Source: Chalciporus piperatus (Eukaryota; Basidiomycota; Agaricomycetes; Boletales; Boletaceae). From it: a stretch of DNA of 26,132 bases. Shown here one piece after another: positions 8,522 through 17,054 of the stretch. Position 1 is the stretch's first letter. The number at the start of each line of letters is the position of its first letter. The stretch covers positions 1 through 26,132 of the forward strand of contig JBBPTG010000311.1 in assembly GCA_038093975.1 (NCBI GenBank). Reading direction: 5' to 3'. The notes beneath the pieces were generated by a model that saw only the letters and a program-made list of their open reading frames with translations, had not been told where the DNA came from and made no database searches. The translations under genes were made by a program, and so were the position numbers.

Positions 8522-9350
8522 CGGAGATTCGGGGCGGGGAGTAGGGGGATGAGAACTTTCGGATGAGGATGGGAAATGAGGAGGGGGGGTTCGATAACCT
8601 TGATCTATTGGTTCCTAATCGTAGAACTCTGCTGACATAGTATATCCTTACTGAACCCTATCTTCCAAAGGTTCTCTGGGGATGACAGACACGAGGACGA
8701 AGGAAATATTTCTTTGAGCGAAGGTAATACCTGCGACGCTTATTGAACTCTTTGCAGACCTTCTGAGGAAGTTTCCCAAGGTCTGTTTGGATTTTGCACA
8801 TATACTACTCTCGAACTTCTATCTTCGAGCAGCAGCGAAAACTATCGTAATACAAGATTTTTATTTATTGTTTTCTATTTTTGTACCTCGGCGGTGCTGC
8901 CGGCTTACGTTTCCTACGTATGACTCAGCCAAGGGGGCGGCGACGCGCTTTTCCCTTGTCGTCCTTCGCAATTGGGCACGACCCCAACTCGGTCTTCGAA
9001 CAAAATACTATAGTACTGAGGGTAACAGAGACGGGGCACTAAAGGCTGGCCCAAACGAAATGAAAAGCCAAAAGGCGAATACATGATGTCAACGGGTGAT
9101 CACACGAACCCGGATCGTGTCTACAGTCAGAGGGTTGGCGCGTGAGCGGGCCCCAAGACATCTCGAACGATCAAAAAGCCCCTTGTGCACTATGGGGAAC
9201 AGCAACATTATCCTTATTTATAACGGCGGACGACCGTATAGACAACAGTGGATGGAGTTGTTTTCTCCTGTGTGTCACGTACACAAACGATGCTTATTGA
9301 TCTACTCTTTAGCCCTAGAGTCCAGGCGGGGTTTTCAAGTCTAATCCAAG
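8522..9350 (-). other. gypsy1 leader between PBS and gag
   Basis: This 829-bp stretch has no convincing gene. Plus-strand ORFs here (8787-9086, 9096-9344) lack recognisable motifs. On the minus strand it is the 5' leader of gypsy1. In gypsy3 the same interval (20663-21509, 847 bp) holds an extra 258-codon ORF. I could not recognise a counterpart here; if one existed it has decayed. Confidence 0.5.
9338..9348 (-). promoter_or_regulatory. gypsy1 primer-binding site, self-priming type
   Basis: Minus-strand TGGATTAGACT, two bases (CT) inside the end of the 5' LTR (9351). It is the perfect complement of the presumed RNA 5' end AGTCTAATCCA in the 3' LTR. I did not recognise it as a tRNA 3' end complement. 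The arrangement matches Tf1-type self-primed reverse transcription. Confidence 0.75.
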
Positions 9351-9398
9351 TGTTATGATCGCTCACAACACAGTGGGGACTTTAGGCAACACTAAGCC
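9351..9398 (-). repeat. 5' LTR remnant of gypsy1 (48 bp)
   Basis: TGTTATGATCGCTCACAACA.. up to ..AACACTAAGCC aligns with 2243-2291, the outer end of the 3' LTR. On the minus strand this is the inner (U5) end of the 5' LTR, next to the primer-binding site. The rest is missing: another LTR starts at 9399, and the continuation was not found downstream. Confidence 0.8.
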
Positions 9399-10001
9399 TG
9401 TTACGAACGCTCAGTTCCTTATCCTAGTCTTTCCTAGACTTCACTACGCTTACTATGTTTCTCTTTCACTTTTGGACTTAGTCGCTTTCTCTCCCTTTTC
9501 TGTTATCTTATCTTATCAAGATCACATCACGTGACCTGCTGACATCAGCTAGGTCTAGCCTTTCGCTTACGTAACGTGGCTGTGCGTGGCTGTGCATCTT
9601 CCCCACTGTCCATGACTCATACCGAGTCACCATGACTCAGACTCTTATTGACTCATTATGACTCACCGTGACTCATACTGACTCACACTGACTCATCTCG
9701 CTTCCTAGTCATATACGCTATTGGCTGTTACTCGCCATGACTCATATCTAGTCATACCTAGTCATATAGTTAAGGTTTAGCCACAACATGTACAAACACT
9801 GACAATAGTATATAAACCCGGGTTGACAAGCACTGGCTCTCCAGTCTTGTTCTCCTGGAGTTTCCTCTTCTTGAACTTCATGGGCCAAGCGCTCCTGCTT
9901 GCCTAGTCTGATCCTCAGCTCTAGTTACTGAGTTGATGTGGTTTCACTAGGGCATGTTGTCTGATGATAGCGCTAGCTCTTGATTGAGTTGAGTCGTTTC
10001 A
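9399..10001 (+). repeat. Plus-strand LTR, same family as solo LTR 2
   Basis: Starts TGTTACGAACGCTC (9399) and ends GAGTTGAGTCGTTTCA (10001), the same termini as solo LTR 2. It has GATA-type repeats (TTATCTTATCTTATC, 9502-9517), TCACGTGAC (9527-9535), eight TGACTCA sites (9613-9744) and a TATA box (TATATAAA, 9809-9816). The 5 bp before it (AAGCC) are not repeated after it, so it is not a simple solo LTR. What follows (10002) is mid-element retro2 sequence without a recognisable primer-binding site, which indicates a deletion or recombination junction. Confidence 0.85.
9613..9744 (+). promoter_or_regulatory. Array of eight TGACTCA (Gcn4/AP-1 type) sites
   Basis: TGACTCA begins at 9613, 9633, 9649, 9659, 9669, 9679, 9689 and 9738. 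Five successive copies (9649-9695) are exactly 10 bp apart, about one helical turn. The array is in the U3 part of the LTR, 65-200 bp upstream of the TATA box. TGACTCA is the known target of fungal bZIP factors of the Gcn4/Cpc1 class; use of these sites here is inference. Confidence 0.75.
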
Positions 10002-10005
10002 CTAT

Positions 10006-11388
10006 ATGCCAGACGGATCAAGGATTCCTCGTATTCCCGGAACGCGCTGTATCCGTGATTGCGTTGAGCAGCTTGAAACCGAAAGGGCAGGATCTGCGTC
10101 TACCTCCGCGTCCACCCCTTTCATCCGTGATCCTCCCCCTCATATCACTGCCGGGATCCTCTCCATTGCTTATCCACCCATGGATGCTGTCTTGGATATT
10201 GAGCCATCCGCTTTCTTGACTTCTGTCGACGAAGCATATACGCAAGTTCCTTATTCCCCGAACATCACTGATCCCGAATTTCAGCCGTACATCACTCAAG
10301 CCTGGGCTAGCTTCCAAGCGGATAGGTCATCTAGGGAAGGACAACGAGGCAAGAAAGTTCGTTTCGATGGGGTTGTTCTCCCGTCGAAGTCCTCCGGAAA
10401 GTCGGATGGGAAGACTGCGTCTGTATCCGAGGAGCTAGAGGTTCTGTCTCCGGAGCTTCAGCAGACCGCTCAGCCAGTGGCCGGCCCGTCTGTCATGGGA
10501 CCAGCGGCTAAGCCTCCTTCAGTGCCGCGCCCTCAGGCTTCAGCTATGAGGCAACCACAATCTGTGTCCTCTGCTCAGAGTAACTCTTCCGCGAAACCAT
10601 TTAGCGCTAACACGTCTTCTTCCTTTGCCCCTACCAATCAATACAGGTACTCCTTCCCGTTGGAGAATGACTCTGCTCCCAAGCGAGTCCTGGATCGAGT
10701 TCTCAAATCCAGCGTCCCCGTCCCTGTCCGGGACCTCTTTGCCGTCGCTCCAGAGTTCCGGAAGCAGTTCCGTGATCTCACGACGACTACGCAAGTAACT
10801 TCCTCTAATACTGTTACGGTTAACGAGTTGACAGGTCGCGATCCTGGGATGGTGGAACGCGAATATGGGGACCGGATTCTCAGAAACGAGGACGGGCTAA
10901 TAGTCGCACACCACTCTCTTCCTCTGTGATGTGTTGATGCCCGAGTCACGGGCACTGACTGCTCTCTTACTTGCATTTTAGATTCCGGATCCGAGATTGT
11001 CGCCATGCCCAAACGGGTGTGGGAGAAGCTTGGACTACCGATTCGTTCCGACCATATTATGACTATGTCGTCAGCAAACACCGAGCAAGACCCTACGATG
11101 GGGGTGCTCTAGAACCTTCCGCTCAACTTCGGGGCGGGAGACATCATGGTTCAGGTTCAAGTTGTGGCTAGGGCTAACTTCAATGTTCTTCTCGGACGGC
11201 CGTTCACCTGTCTCATGACCGGGACTACGGATGACTTTCCTGACGGTTCTCAAAACCTCACTCTCCGTGATCCCAACAACGGAAAGGAATACAAGATGCC
11301 TACCCGAGCTTGGTTGGAAGGCTGCCCCCGTTGCCGTTGCGGAATCAAGTGCTCCAATCACATGAGTATTGTCGAGCTGGGTTTTTAG
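10006..11388 (+). pseudogene. retro2 DUF4100-like domain and protease
   Basis: One frame with two stops. It begins MPDGSRIPRIPGTR, which resembles the segment just after a zinc knuckle in related elements, so this ATG is probably internal. A Ser/Pro-rich linker follows. A DUF4100-like domain follows (YRYSFPLENDSAPKRVLDRV, VPVRDLFAVAPEFRKQF, TTTTQV; about 10645-10800). After an in-frame TGA (10927-10929, CGA to TGA would explain it) the same frame gives an aspartic protease with ILDSGSEIVAMPK (near 10975) and NVLLGRPFTCL (near 11185). A TAG at 11110 lies between the two protease motifs. The frame ends at 11388, directly after a slippery heptamer. The domain name is from memory of basidiomycete elements; the protease call is firm. 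Confidence 0.78.
11379..11385 (+). promoter_or_regulatory. Putative -1 slippery heptamer, retro2
   Basis: G GGT TTT in the protease frame, immediately followed by the TAG stop (11386-11388). A -1 shift continues as GGG TTT TTA GAT into the long RT frame. The heptamer fits X XXY YYZ. A one-base deletion during decay would look similar, so function is inferred. Confidence 0.55.
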
Positions 11389-13452
11389 ATATCGATGATC
11401 CACCCAACGGTCGGGCAGAGTACACTACCCAGTCGGGTACTTCCGTTTTCGAATCATGCTTCTCTTTCCTCCGCCCGTCTATCGCTTCCTGTATGTTCCG
11501 TTCCTTCTCCAATCCGTCCGTGGCTGAGCTAGCCGATTCCGTTCCTTCTACCGATTCCGTTTTACCTACCGCTTCCGTTCCTCCCGTGGAAACCATCCGT
11601 GACGCCGAGTCAACTTTACCTTCTTATGAATATCTTTCCTCCTCACACTCCCTTTTGAACCCGTCTGCCGTTTCCGCGCTTCGATCCGTTTACTCTTTTG
11701 ACCCCATCCGTCACACGTTGGTCTATAAACCAGTGGCGAAGAAAGTTCGTGCCATATCCGCTCCACTTAAGGAGGAGTTCAGGATTGTTCGACAACTACC
11801 AGCCGATCCTCTTGCTGGACTCATTCCGTTGCCCACTCATCCCCCCAATTTCTCTCCAGGGATCCAATATACTCAGGAACGAGCAGACGCTCTCGACCTC
11901 GATCCAGCCAAATGGCTCTGGCCAGAGGAGCTCAAACTGGTCCGGTGGCTCGTCCATGTCCATGAGATGGCCTTCGCCTGGATTCCAACAGAACGAGGTC
12001 GTCTTGATGAGCGGTACTTTCCGCCGGTGAAGATCCCTACCATTCCGCATACGCCATGGGTGTTACCAAACATTCCGATTCCGCCTGGTATCCGCAAGGA
12101 AGCCATCCAGATCATCAAGGACCGCATCGCTTCTGGGGTCTACGAGCCTTCCGCCTCGTCTTACAGATCTCGTTGGTTCTGCGTTCTCAAACAGGACGGA
12201 AAGACTCTTCGTCTCGTCCACGATCTTCAGCCTCTCAACGCGGTTACCATCTGTGACGCTTCCGTCCCTCCCTTCGTGGAGCACCTGGCCGAGTCCTTCG
12301 CTGGGTATGCTGTCTATGGCATGCTGGATTTGTTTGCGGGTTATGACCAGCGTCCTTTGCATATTGAATCACGGGATATGACTACCTTTAGCACCCCTCT
12401 AGGACCTCATCGCTTGACGGCCTTACCCATGGGGCATACCAACGCGGTACAAGTATATCAGGCTGACACGGCTTTTATTTTACAGGACGAGATTCCGGAT
12501 CATACGATGCCCTTCATCGACGACCTTCTGGTCAAGTCTGGGACTACCCGTTACCGGAACGAGGATGGATCCTATGAGGCGATTCCGGAGAATCCCGGAA
12601 TCTGTCGTTTCATTGTCAAACACCTTGTTGTCGTTAACCGCATTTTGCAACGTTTACAGAATGTTGGGGCTACCGTCTCTGCCAAGAAGTTCGTACTTGC
12701 TGCTCCGGACGCTATCATCGTCGGGCACAAGTGTACCTTCGATGGTCGGATCCCGAACGAGTCAAAGGTCCAAAAGATCCGCGACTGGCCGGAATGTTGT
12801 TCGGGGGTTCCTTGGTACGTGTGGCGTCCTTCGCATCTTTATCAAAGATTATGCAACCATTTCCCGTCCGTTGGTCCATCTGACCCGGAAAGGGGTTCCG
12901 TTCGAATGGGGTGACTCCCAGAAGGAAGCGATGCAGCGTCTGAAGGACGAAATTCTCCAGTCTCCTGCGCTCCGTCGCTTGGACTATGAGAATGGACGCG
13001 AAGTCATCCTGGCTGTGGACACTTCGGTGGTCGCAGTCAGATACATTCTGTCCCAAGAAGGGGAGGACGGCAAACGCTATCCGAACCGTTTCGGATCCAC
13101 ATCAGGAAATGGCATCAGCCTCACCGAGGTCGAGAGCCGTTATTCACAGGCGAAGCTTGAGCTATACGGGTTATTCCGTGCCTTGCGAGCCGTCTGCATA
13201 TTCATCTTTGGTGTCACTAACTTTACAGTCGAAATGGATGCCAAATATGTCAAAGGCATGATCAACAATCCGGACCTTCAGCCGAATGCTACTATCAACC
13301 GCTGGATAGCCGGGATTCTTTTGTTCCACTTCAACCTCGTTCACATGCCGGCGGATCGTCATACCGGCGCGGATGGTCTGTCTAGACGGCCTCCGTCTGA
13401 CGCGGATCCACCAGTGGGAACAGCGGGAACAGCCGAAGGGTTTGATGGATGA
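11379..13452 (+). pseudogene. retro2 reverse transcriptase and RNase H
   Basis: The RT frame runs to 12914: a Pro/Ser-rich spacer, then the RT core with PIPPGIRKEAIQIIKDRIASG, SRWFCVLKQDGKTLRLVHDL, MLDLFAGYDQR and the active-site loop PFIDDLL, which has F in place of the usual Y of YxDD but keeps both Asp. Near 12800 (DWPEC) a short deletion and frame change occur. The +1 frame continues with RGFLGTCGVLRIFIKDYA, the thumb, and RNase H (AVDTSVVAVRYILSQ, SQAKLELYGLFRAL, EMDAKYVKGM, VHMPADRHTGADGLSRRP) to about 13390. No integrase follows; the last about 20 codons before the stop at 13452 lie past the likely junction with the neighbouring gene. Confidence 0.85.
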
Positions 13453-14383
13453 GCGGGAAGGATGAGAGGCTTTGGCGGATGAACGTTGGTCATTTCGAAG
13501 TCGTTGGCATCTGCTGTATCTAGATCATCGAAGATAGATCCTGATGGCCATTTGTCCATGCCAGTGGTACCCTCACGAACCTCTCCTTCCTCGAGATCTG
13601 ATTCTGATGGGGTGGCAGTGGGGGATGCTGGTGCGACACCAGGGTGAGCTGGGACAACAGAGGCGGAGTTAGATGGGCCGGGGGTTGAGGAGGTTTGTTG
13701 TGGTTGCGGAGGGTACGTGGGGACGGAGTCTCCAGAGAGCGATAGGCTTGGCTTTAAATTGAAGAGAGCGGCTGCTTTTCCTGCAAAGTTTTGTCCAGAA
13801 TCCGCGGTGCTGAAGGTCGTGTTATAGGCGGGATTTGTTCTCCACCACCCGTGAAGGGAAGGGAACCATGGAAAGTCTCGGATGATATCATCTGCAGTGT
13901 GTGAGCTCAGACAGAAAGAGAAAAAAGCTAACTTACCGACCAACCCCTTCGTCCTGTCCGCCTTTTCAAGGTCTTCAACTGTCAGACCAGCACCCGTCTG
14001 ACCCAAGCGCTTGATTTGTTCGTTGTACTTGGTTCGAAGCCTGTGCCAGTGTATAGTTAGTAAGATCGATGTTGGTAGAACAAAGCTTACGTTGTGACCC
14101 GACGTTGGGTAGCAGCCGCAAGTACTTGAGGCTTGTCTGTCGCGAGAGCAGCAAAATCTGGTTCCGATTCAAAAATATACAGGGCAAGTTCCTGGTAGAG
14201 CGTCTTCCGGGCACTAGCAAGTTGAGTCTTGTGCCGTCCTTCTTCCTTCGCGTCTTGTGTTGAATCAGAGAAGAGCCGGAGTCGTTTTTCTGGGTTATCG
14301 TTACACCATTCGATTATGCGATCAGTGCGGGAGGCATGGGCTTTGTCCCAGTATATCTTGGGGGTCTTGGACTGTTTCTTCAT
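13359..14383 (-). CDS. Three-exon gene, fungal family of unknown function
   Basis: Minus strand, start at 14383 (MKKQSKTPKIYWDKAHASRT). Exon 1 is 14383-14091, exon 2 is 14040-13937 and exon 3 is 13891-13359. Intron 1 (14090-14041, 50 bp) has GTAAGC..TTACTAAC..CACAG; intron 2 (13936-13892, 45 bp) has GTAAGT..CTGCAG. The spliced frame is 930 nt, 309 residues. The N-terminal part (RIIEWCNDNPEKRLRLFSD, DAKEEGR) and centre (LRTKYNEQIKRLGQTGAGL, DFPWFPSLHGWWRTNP) resemble a multicopy basidiomycete family with a possible Myb/SANT-like fold; this is from memory and unconfirmed. The C-terminal 110 residues are Pro/Ser/Thr-rich. The last about 30 codons run antisense to the retro2 RNase H end, so the original C-terminus was probably lost. 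Confidence 0.65.
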
Positions 14384-14577
14384 CTTGAGGAAAGAGGAGA
14401 AAACGAGAACGGCTCAGTGAGCGAACGTTGGATGGGCGCAGGGGACTGTTGACACACAGACACAGCGTGCTTGGGGTTCGGTCGGAGATTCGGAAGTTGA
14501 ATCTTAGCCGAAGAGAATGCTTACGTGGCACTCTTCTCCCAACTTTTACGCTGACCAAAATTCAATTCTGACACCCG
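14384..14577. other. Intergenic, between gene and Helitron remnant
   Basis: No ORF with recognisable content. It should hold the promoter of the minus-strand gene starting at 14383 and, if present, the 3' end of the Helitron. I did not find a convincing Helitron 3' hairpin plus CTRR end. Confidence 0.4.
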
Positions 14578-16379
14578 CTATTGTTTGTTCACTTTGTCAA
14601 TAGCAAGATAAATGTGAAACGGTTGCATCGTGTTGTGAGCAAATTTTCTCGCCTTCACTTCGTTGAAGTGATCACGTAGTCTATGCTCCCCAAAGACGAC
14701 AGGTGTGTTTTTCAAATGGTTGAAGTCCTCCAGCACATCCGTTTTCAACCGGTCTAAAATTCGACTTTTCAGTACGTCGTAATCTGACACTGGGTCACCT
14801 TCAGACGCAAACGAGCCTCCTTGGCCGATCTATATCTGGTTGAGAAGTTCAACAAAGGATGGATCTTTTTCTGAACGTACATTTTTCTTAAGCTCCACAA
14901 CATGTGTCAGTTGGCGCCATATATATGCACCAAATAACCCTGACTGGCCATTGATAGTGTCCATGACACTGGGTTGTAACTTCTGCAGTCACTGATGGGC
15001 ATACAAAGCTGAACCGTTTACGGGTCTTAATTGACCGAGATCACCAGCGAAAACGATGTTCACACCTCCGAAAGGAGCATCGCCGACAGCTAATCCACTA
15101 AGCTGCTTTGCTGTCGCTATTCGATCGGAGACCTGACTCATAACTTGAAGTTCGGCGGACACCATTGAAACTTCGTCCAGAATGAGGTATTTTACCTTTT
15201 TCCATATGTCTTCTAAATCAGGCTGTTTATTGTTAGACAGCTTCCCTGGCAAGAACGTCAGCACATGAATCGTGAAACCGTCTATGAGAACAGCAGAACT
15301 ACCTGTTGGAGCACTCAGCAGCAGTTCACTGGAGCAACCCCATCGCTCAAACAGAGCAATGATTGCATGAATGACATGACTCTTTCCGGACCCACCTACA
15401 CCCGTTATGAACATCATTAGTTGCTTAAGTTCTGCATACACGAAATGGTCTGCGGCGATTCGAAATGCTAATGCTTGTTCTGTGTTATCCTGAAAATTGA
15501 ATTCAGTGAAAACTTCATCAATGATACTTGCTCTCTCTTTGTCTGTCAACTCACAAAATTCCACATTAGTTATCTTCCTCTCTCTCCAAGCCTGTTCGAT
15601 GTTCATTTCAGCTTCCTCATCTGCTCTAATTCGCTTTTTCCTGCCTGTATCATCGTCCGAATCATCTTCTCTTGTGGGACGTTTGTTGGCACGTTCGACA
15701 TTTATTTGTGTCTTGTGCTTTCGAACATTCTTTTGAACATCCACATCAATCTTCACACATTCTCCTGTTTCAAGTGTGGACGCAATGTTTGCTGTGTCTC
15801 CGGCAAGTTTTTCAGCTATGAAGTCAACTCTGATTCGTCATCGTGCAAACCGGTCAGTTCAGCTTTGTCATCATTGAATAGCTCGGAAGATAGTGCATTC
15901 ATCAGATCTGATGTGTCCGCGTCAACTTCTGGCGGCAAAAATGAAGTACCCACTTCACTGGATTGACCAGTGCGGAGAACCTCTGTTTGCACCTCCTTCG
16001 CATCACAACACTCACTATCAACATTCATATTACTGATTAATTCTTGAGCATAGTCGCTGAAAACTGTACATTGAAACACATCCGTCCAAGTCTCGTCAAT
16101 GTCCTTCAAATCAGACAGTGTTCACCACGGCGTCAAGAGAATCAGCATTGATTTGCAGAACTGCTCCTCGTCCTCTTCACTTCCCCCCCATTGAGGAAGA
16201 TTGTCTCCTAGCAGGACAGGCACTGAAGTGCGCGTGCGGAAACGCAACTCGTGAGTTTCAAACATCGGGTGATCTCTTGATGCAAAAGGGAAACAGTTGG
16301 TGCTGGAATGGGTGGACTCAACATCCACAACAGCCTTGTCCATTTCGGTATCACTCATTTCAGCTGGATCAGTACTGAC
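14578..16379 (-). pseudogene. Helitron Pif1-like helicase remnant
   Basis: C-terminal part of a Helitron Rep/helicase, which unwinds DNA during rolling-circle transposition. Minus strand, in order: VPVLLGDNLPQWGGSEEDEEQF..LILLTPW (from 16358), then LSDLKDIDETWTDVFQ..ISNMNVDSECCDAKEV, then the helicase with Walker A GVGGSGKS, APTGSSAVLIDGFTIH, Walker B YLILDEVSM and FAGDLGQLRPVNGSALY. The C-terminal block is WRQLTHVVELKKNVRSEKD and NTPVVFGEHRLRDHFN to 14578. In-frame stops occur at 16124-16122 (TGA), 14991-14989 (TGA) and 14832-14830 (TAG), with a frameshift near 15820. The Rep nuclease half is absent: the copia LTR at 16380 cuts it. Three of the breaks could come from C-to-T changes. Confidence 0.88.
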
Positions 16380-16563
16380 TGTTGAACGTAGCGTATATTC
16401 TTAGTATAGAAGGTATTTACCACGCTTGTTCTATATCACATTCAGACTCAGTCGATCTGAGTTCTAATACAACTTGACTTGTAACCACAACGTTCAATGT
16501 TATCCAACAACCTCAACGCTAGGTAAGCACCAGAAGTAGTTCCTCATCGGAACCCTCTCAACA
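16380..16563 (+). repeat. copia LTR A (184 bp)
   Basis: Starts TGTTGAACGTAGCG and ends CCCTCTCAACA, with TGTTGA/TCAACA short inverted ends. It is inserted into the Helitron remnant; the preceding 5 bp are CTGAC. It is followed directly by a primer-binding site and leader, so it is a 5' LTR. Near-identical copies are B (16800-16983, inverted) and C (18174-18358). Confidence 0.92.
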
Positions 16564-16799
16564 GGTTATGAGCCCTGCGTAGCTCAGCTGTGCGCGAAAG
16601 CGCCGCTGACTACTCTGGTGTTCTTGTCTAACAAGAACGTTTGGTCGCTCTGCGCGGTTTCACTGCCGGGCATCCCTCTTGACGCGGTCATGCTCAGAAG
16701 GGACATGACCACAATGAGTCAGATCCCATGGGGAGACTATGTCCCCCTAGGATATGGGCTCTGAGCGTTTATGCTGACGCGGTTCTACCTGCTCCCTTT
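16564..16799 (+). mobile_element. copia leader A with half-tRNA primer site
   Basis: Begins GGTTATGAGCCCTGCG (16564-16579), complementary to the anticodon stem-loop of fungal initiator tRNA-Met, then a leader nearly identical to 18359-18590. It has a GNRA-capped hairpin (TCAGC/GCTGA, 16584-16609) and a 7-bp hairpin (GTTCTTG/CAAGAAC, 16620-16638). It stops at 16799, where LTR B begins, so no gag follows. Confidence 0.85.
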
Positions 16800-16983
16800 T
16801 GTTGAGAGGGTTCCGATGAGGAACTACTTCTGGTGCTTACCTAGTGTTGAGGTTGTTGAGTAACGTCGAACGTTGTGGTTACAAGTCAAGTTGTATTGGA
16901 ACTCAGATCGACTGAGTCCGAATGTGATATAGAACAAGCGTGGTAACTACCTTCTATACTAAGAATGTACGCTACGTTCAACA
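16800..16983 (-). repeat. copia LTR B (184 bp, inverted)
   Basis: Reverse-complement copy of LTR A. On the minus strand it starts TGTTGAACGTAGCG at 16983, right after a polypurine tract, so it is the 3' LTR of the minus-strand copia element whose pol lies at 17055-18173. Its outer end abuts leader A exactly at the LTR terminus, as expected of an integration junction. Confidence 0.92.
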
Positions 16984-16993
16984 CTCCCCCTTG
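16984..16993 (-). other. copia B polypurine tract
   Basis: Minus-strand CAAGGGGGAG directly precedes the TGTTGAACG start of LTR B, as expected for the plus-strand primer of a retrotransposon. Confidence 0.8.
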
Positions 16994-17054
16994 CTAAGTG
17001 TACGGAGACACGTAAGCATAAATGAGGACTTCCGCACGATAAGTATCGGCGAGA

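Larger units (their letters stand above)
2243..9398 (-). mobile_element. gypsy1: degraded Ty3/gypsy chromovirus
   Basis: A near-complete LTR retrotransposon on the minus strand, in the order 5' LTR remnant (9351-9398), primer-binding site (9338-9348), leader, gag (from 8521), protease, RT, RNase H, integrase, chromodomain (to 3666), polypurine tract (3655-3666), 3' LTR (3654-2243). The two LTR outer ends match: TGTTATGA..CACAACACAG.GGGGACTT..GGCAACACTA.GCC occurs at 2243 and again at 9351, both on the plus strand. A possible target duplication ATGCT lies at 2238-2242; its partner is lost because the 5' LTR is cut at 9398. Several frameshifts, three or more stops and a catalytic RT mutation make it non-autonomous. 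The C-terminal chromodomain places it with the chromoviruses. Confidence 0.9.
10002..13400 (+). mobile_element. retro2: truncated DUF4100-type gypsy element
   Basis: Internal region of a gypsy-type retroelement in the order post-zinc-knuckle linker, DUF4100-like domain, aspartic protease, RT, RNase H. The gag N-terminus and zinc knuckle are missing on the left, where the element starts abruptly after an LTR. Integrase and 3' LTR are missing on the right, where the sequence turns into an unrelated minus-strand gene somewhere in 13390-13455. Stops at 10927 and 11110 and a frame break near 12800 show it is dead. Confidence 0.85.

Noticed and set aside
8787..9344. Plus-strand ORFs of 99 and 82 codons in the gypsy1 leader
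   Set aside because: No recognisable motif, biased composition, and they lie antisense in an element leader; probably chance frames.
11389..11450. A pseudoknot downstream of the retro2 slippery site
   Set aside because: Several short CCC/GGG pairings are possible, but none was clearly better than chance by eye; a folding program is needed.
14384..14577. A Helitron 3' terminus (hairpin plus CTRR)
   Set aside because: No hairpin with a CTRR end could be placed convincingly in this interval.
16380..16983. A 604-bp MITE or foldback transposon with 184-bp terminal inverted repeats
   Set aside because: The arms are copia LTRs: arm A is followed by a primer-binding site and leader, and arm B is preceded by a polypurine tract and pol on its own strand.
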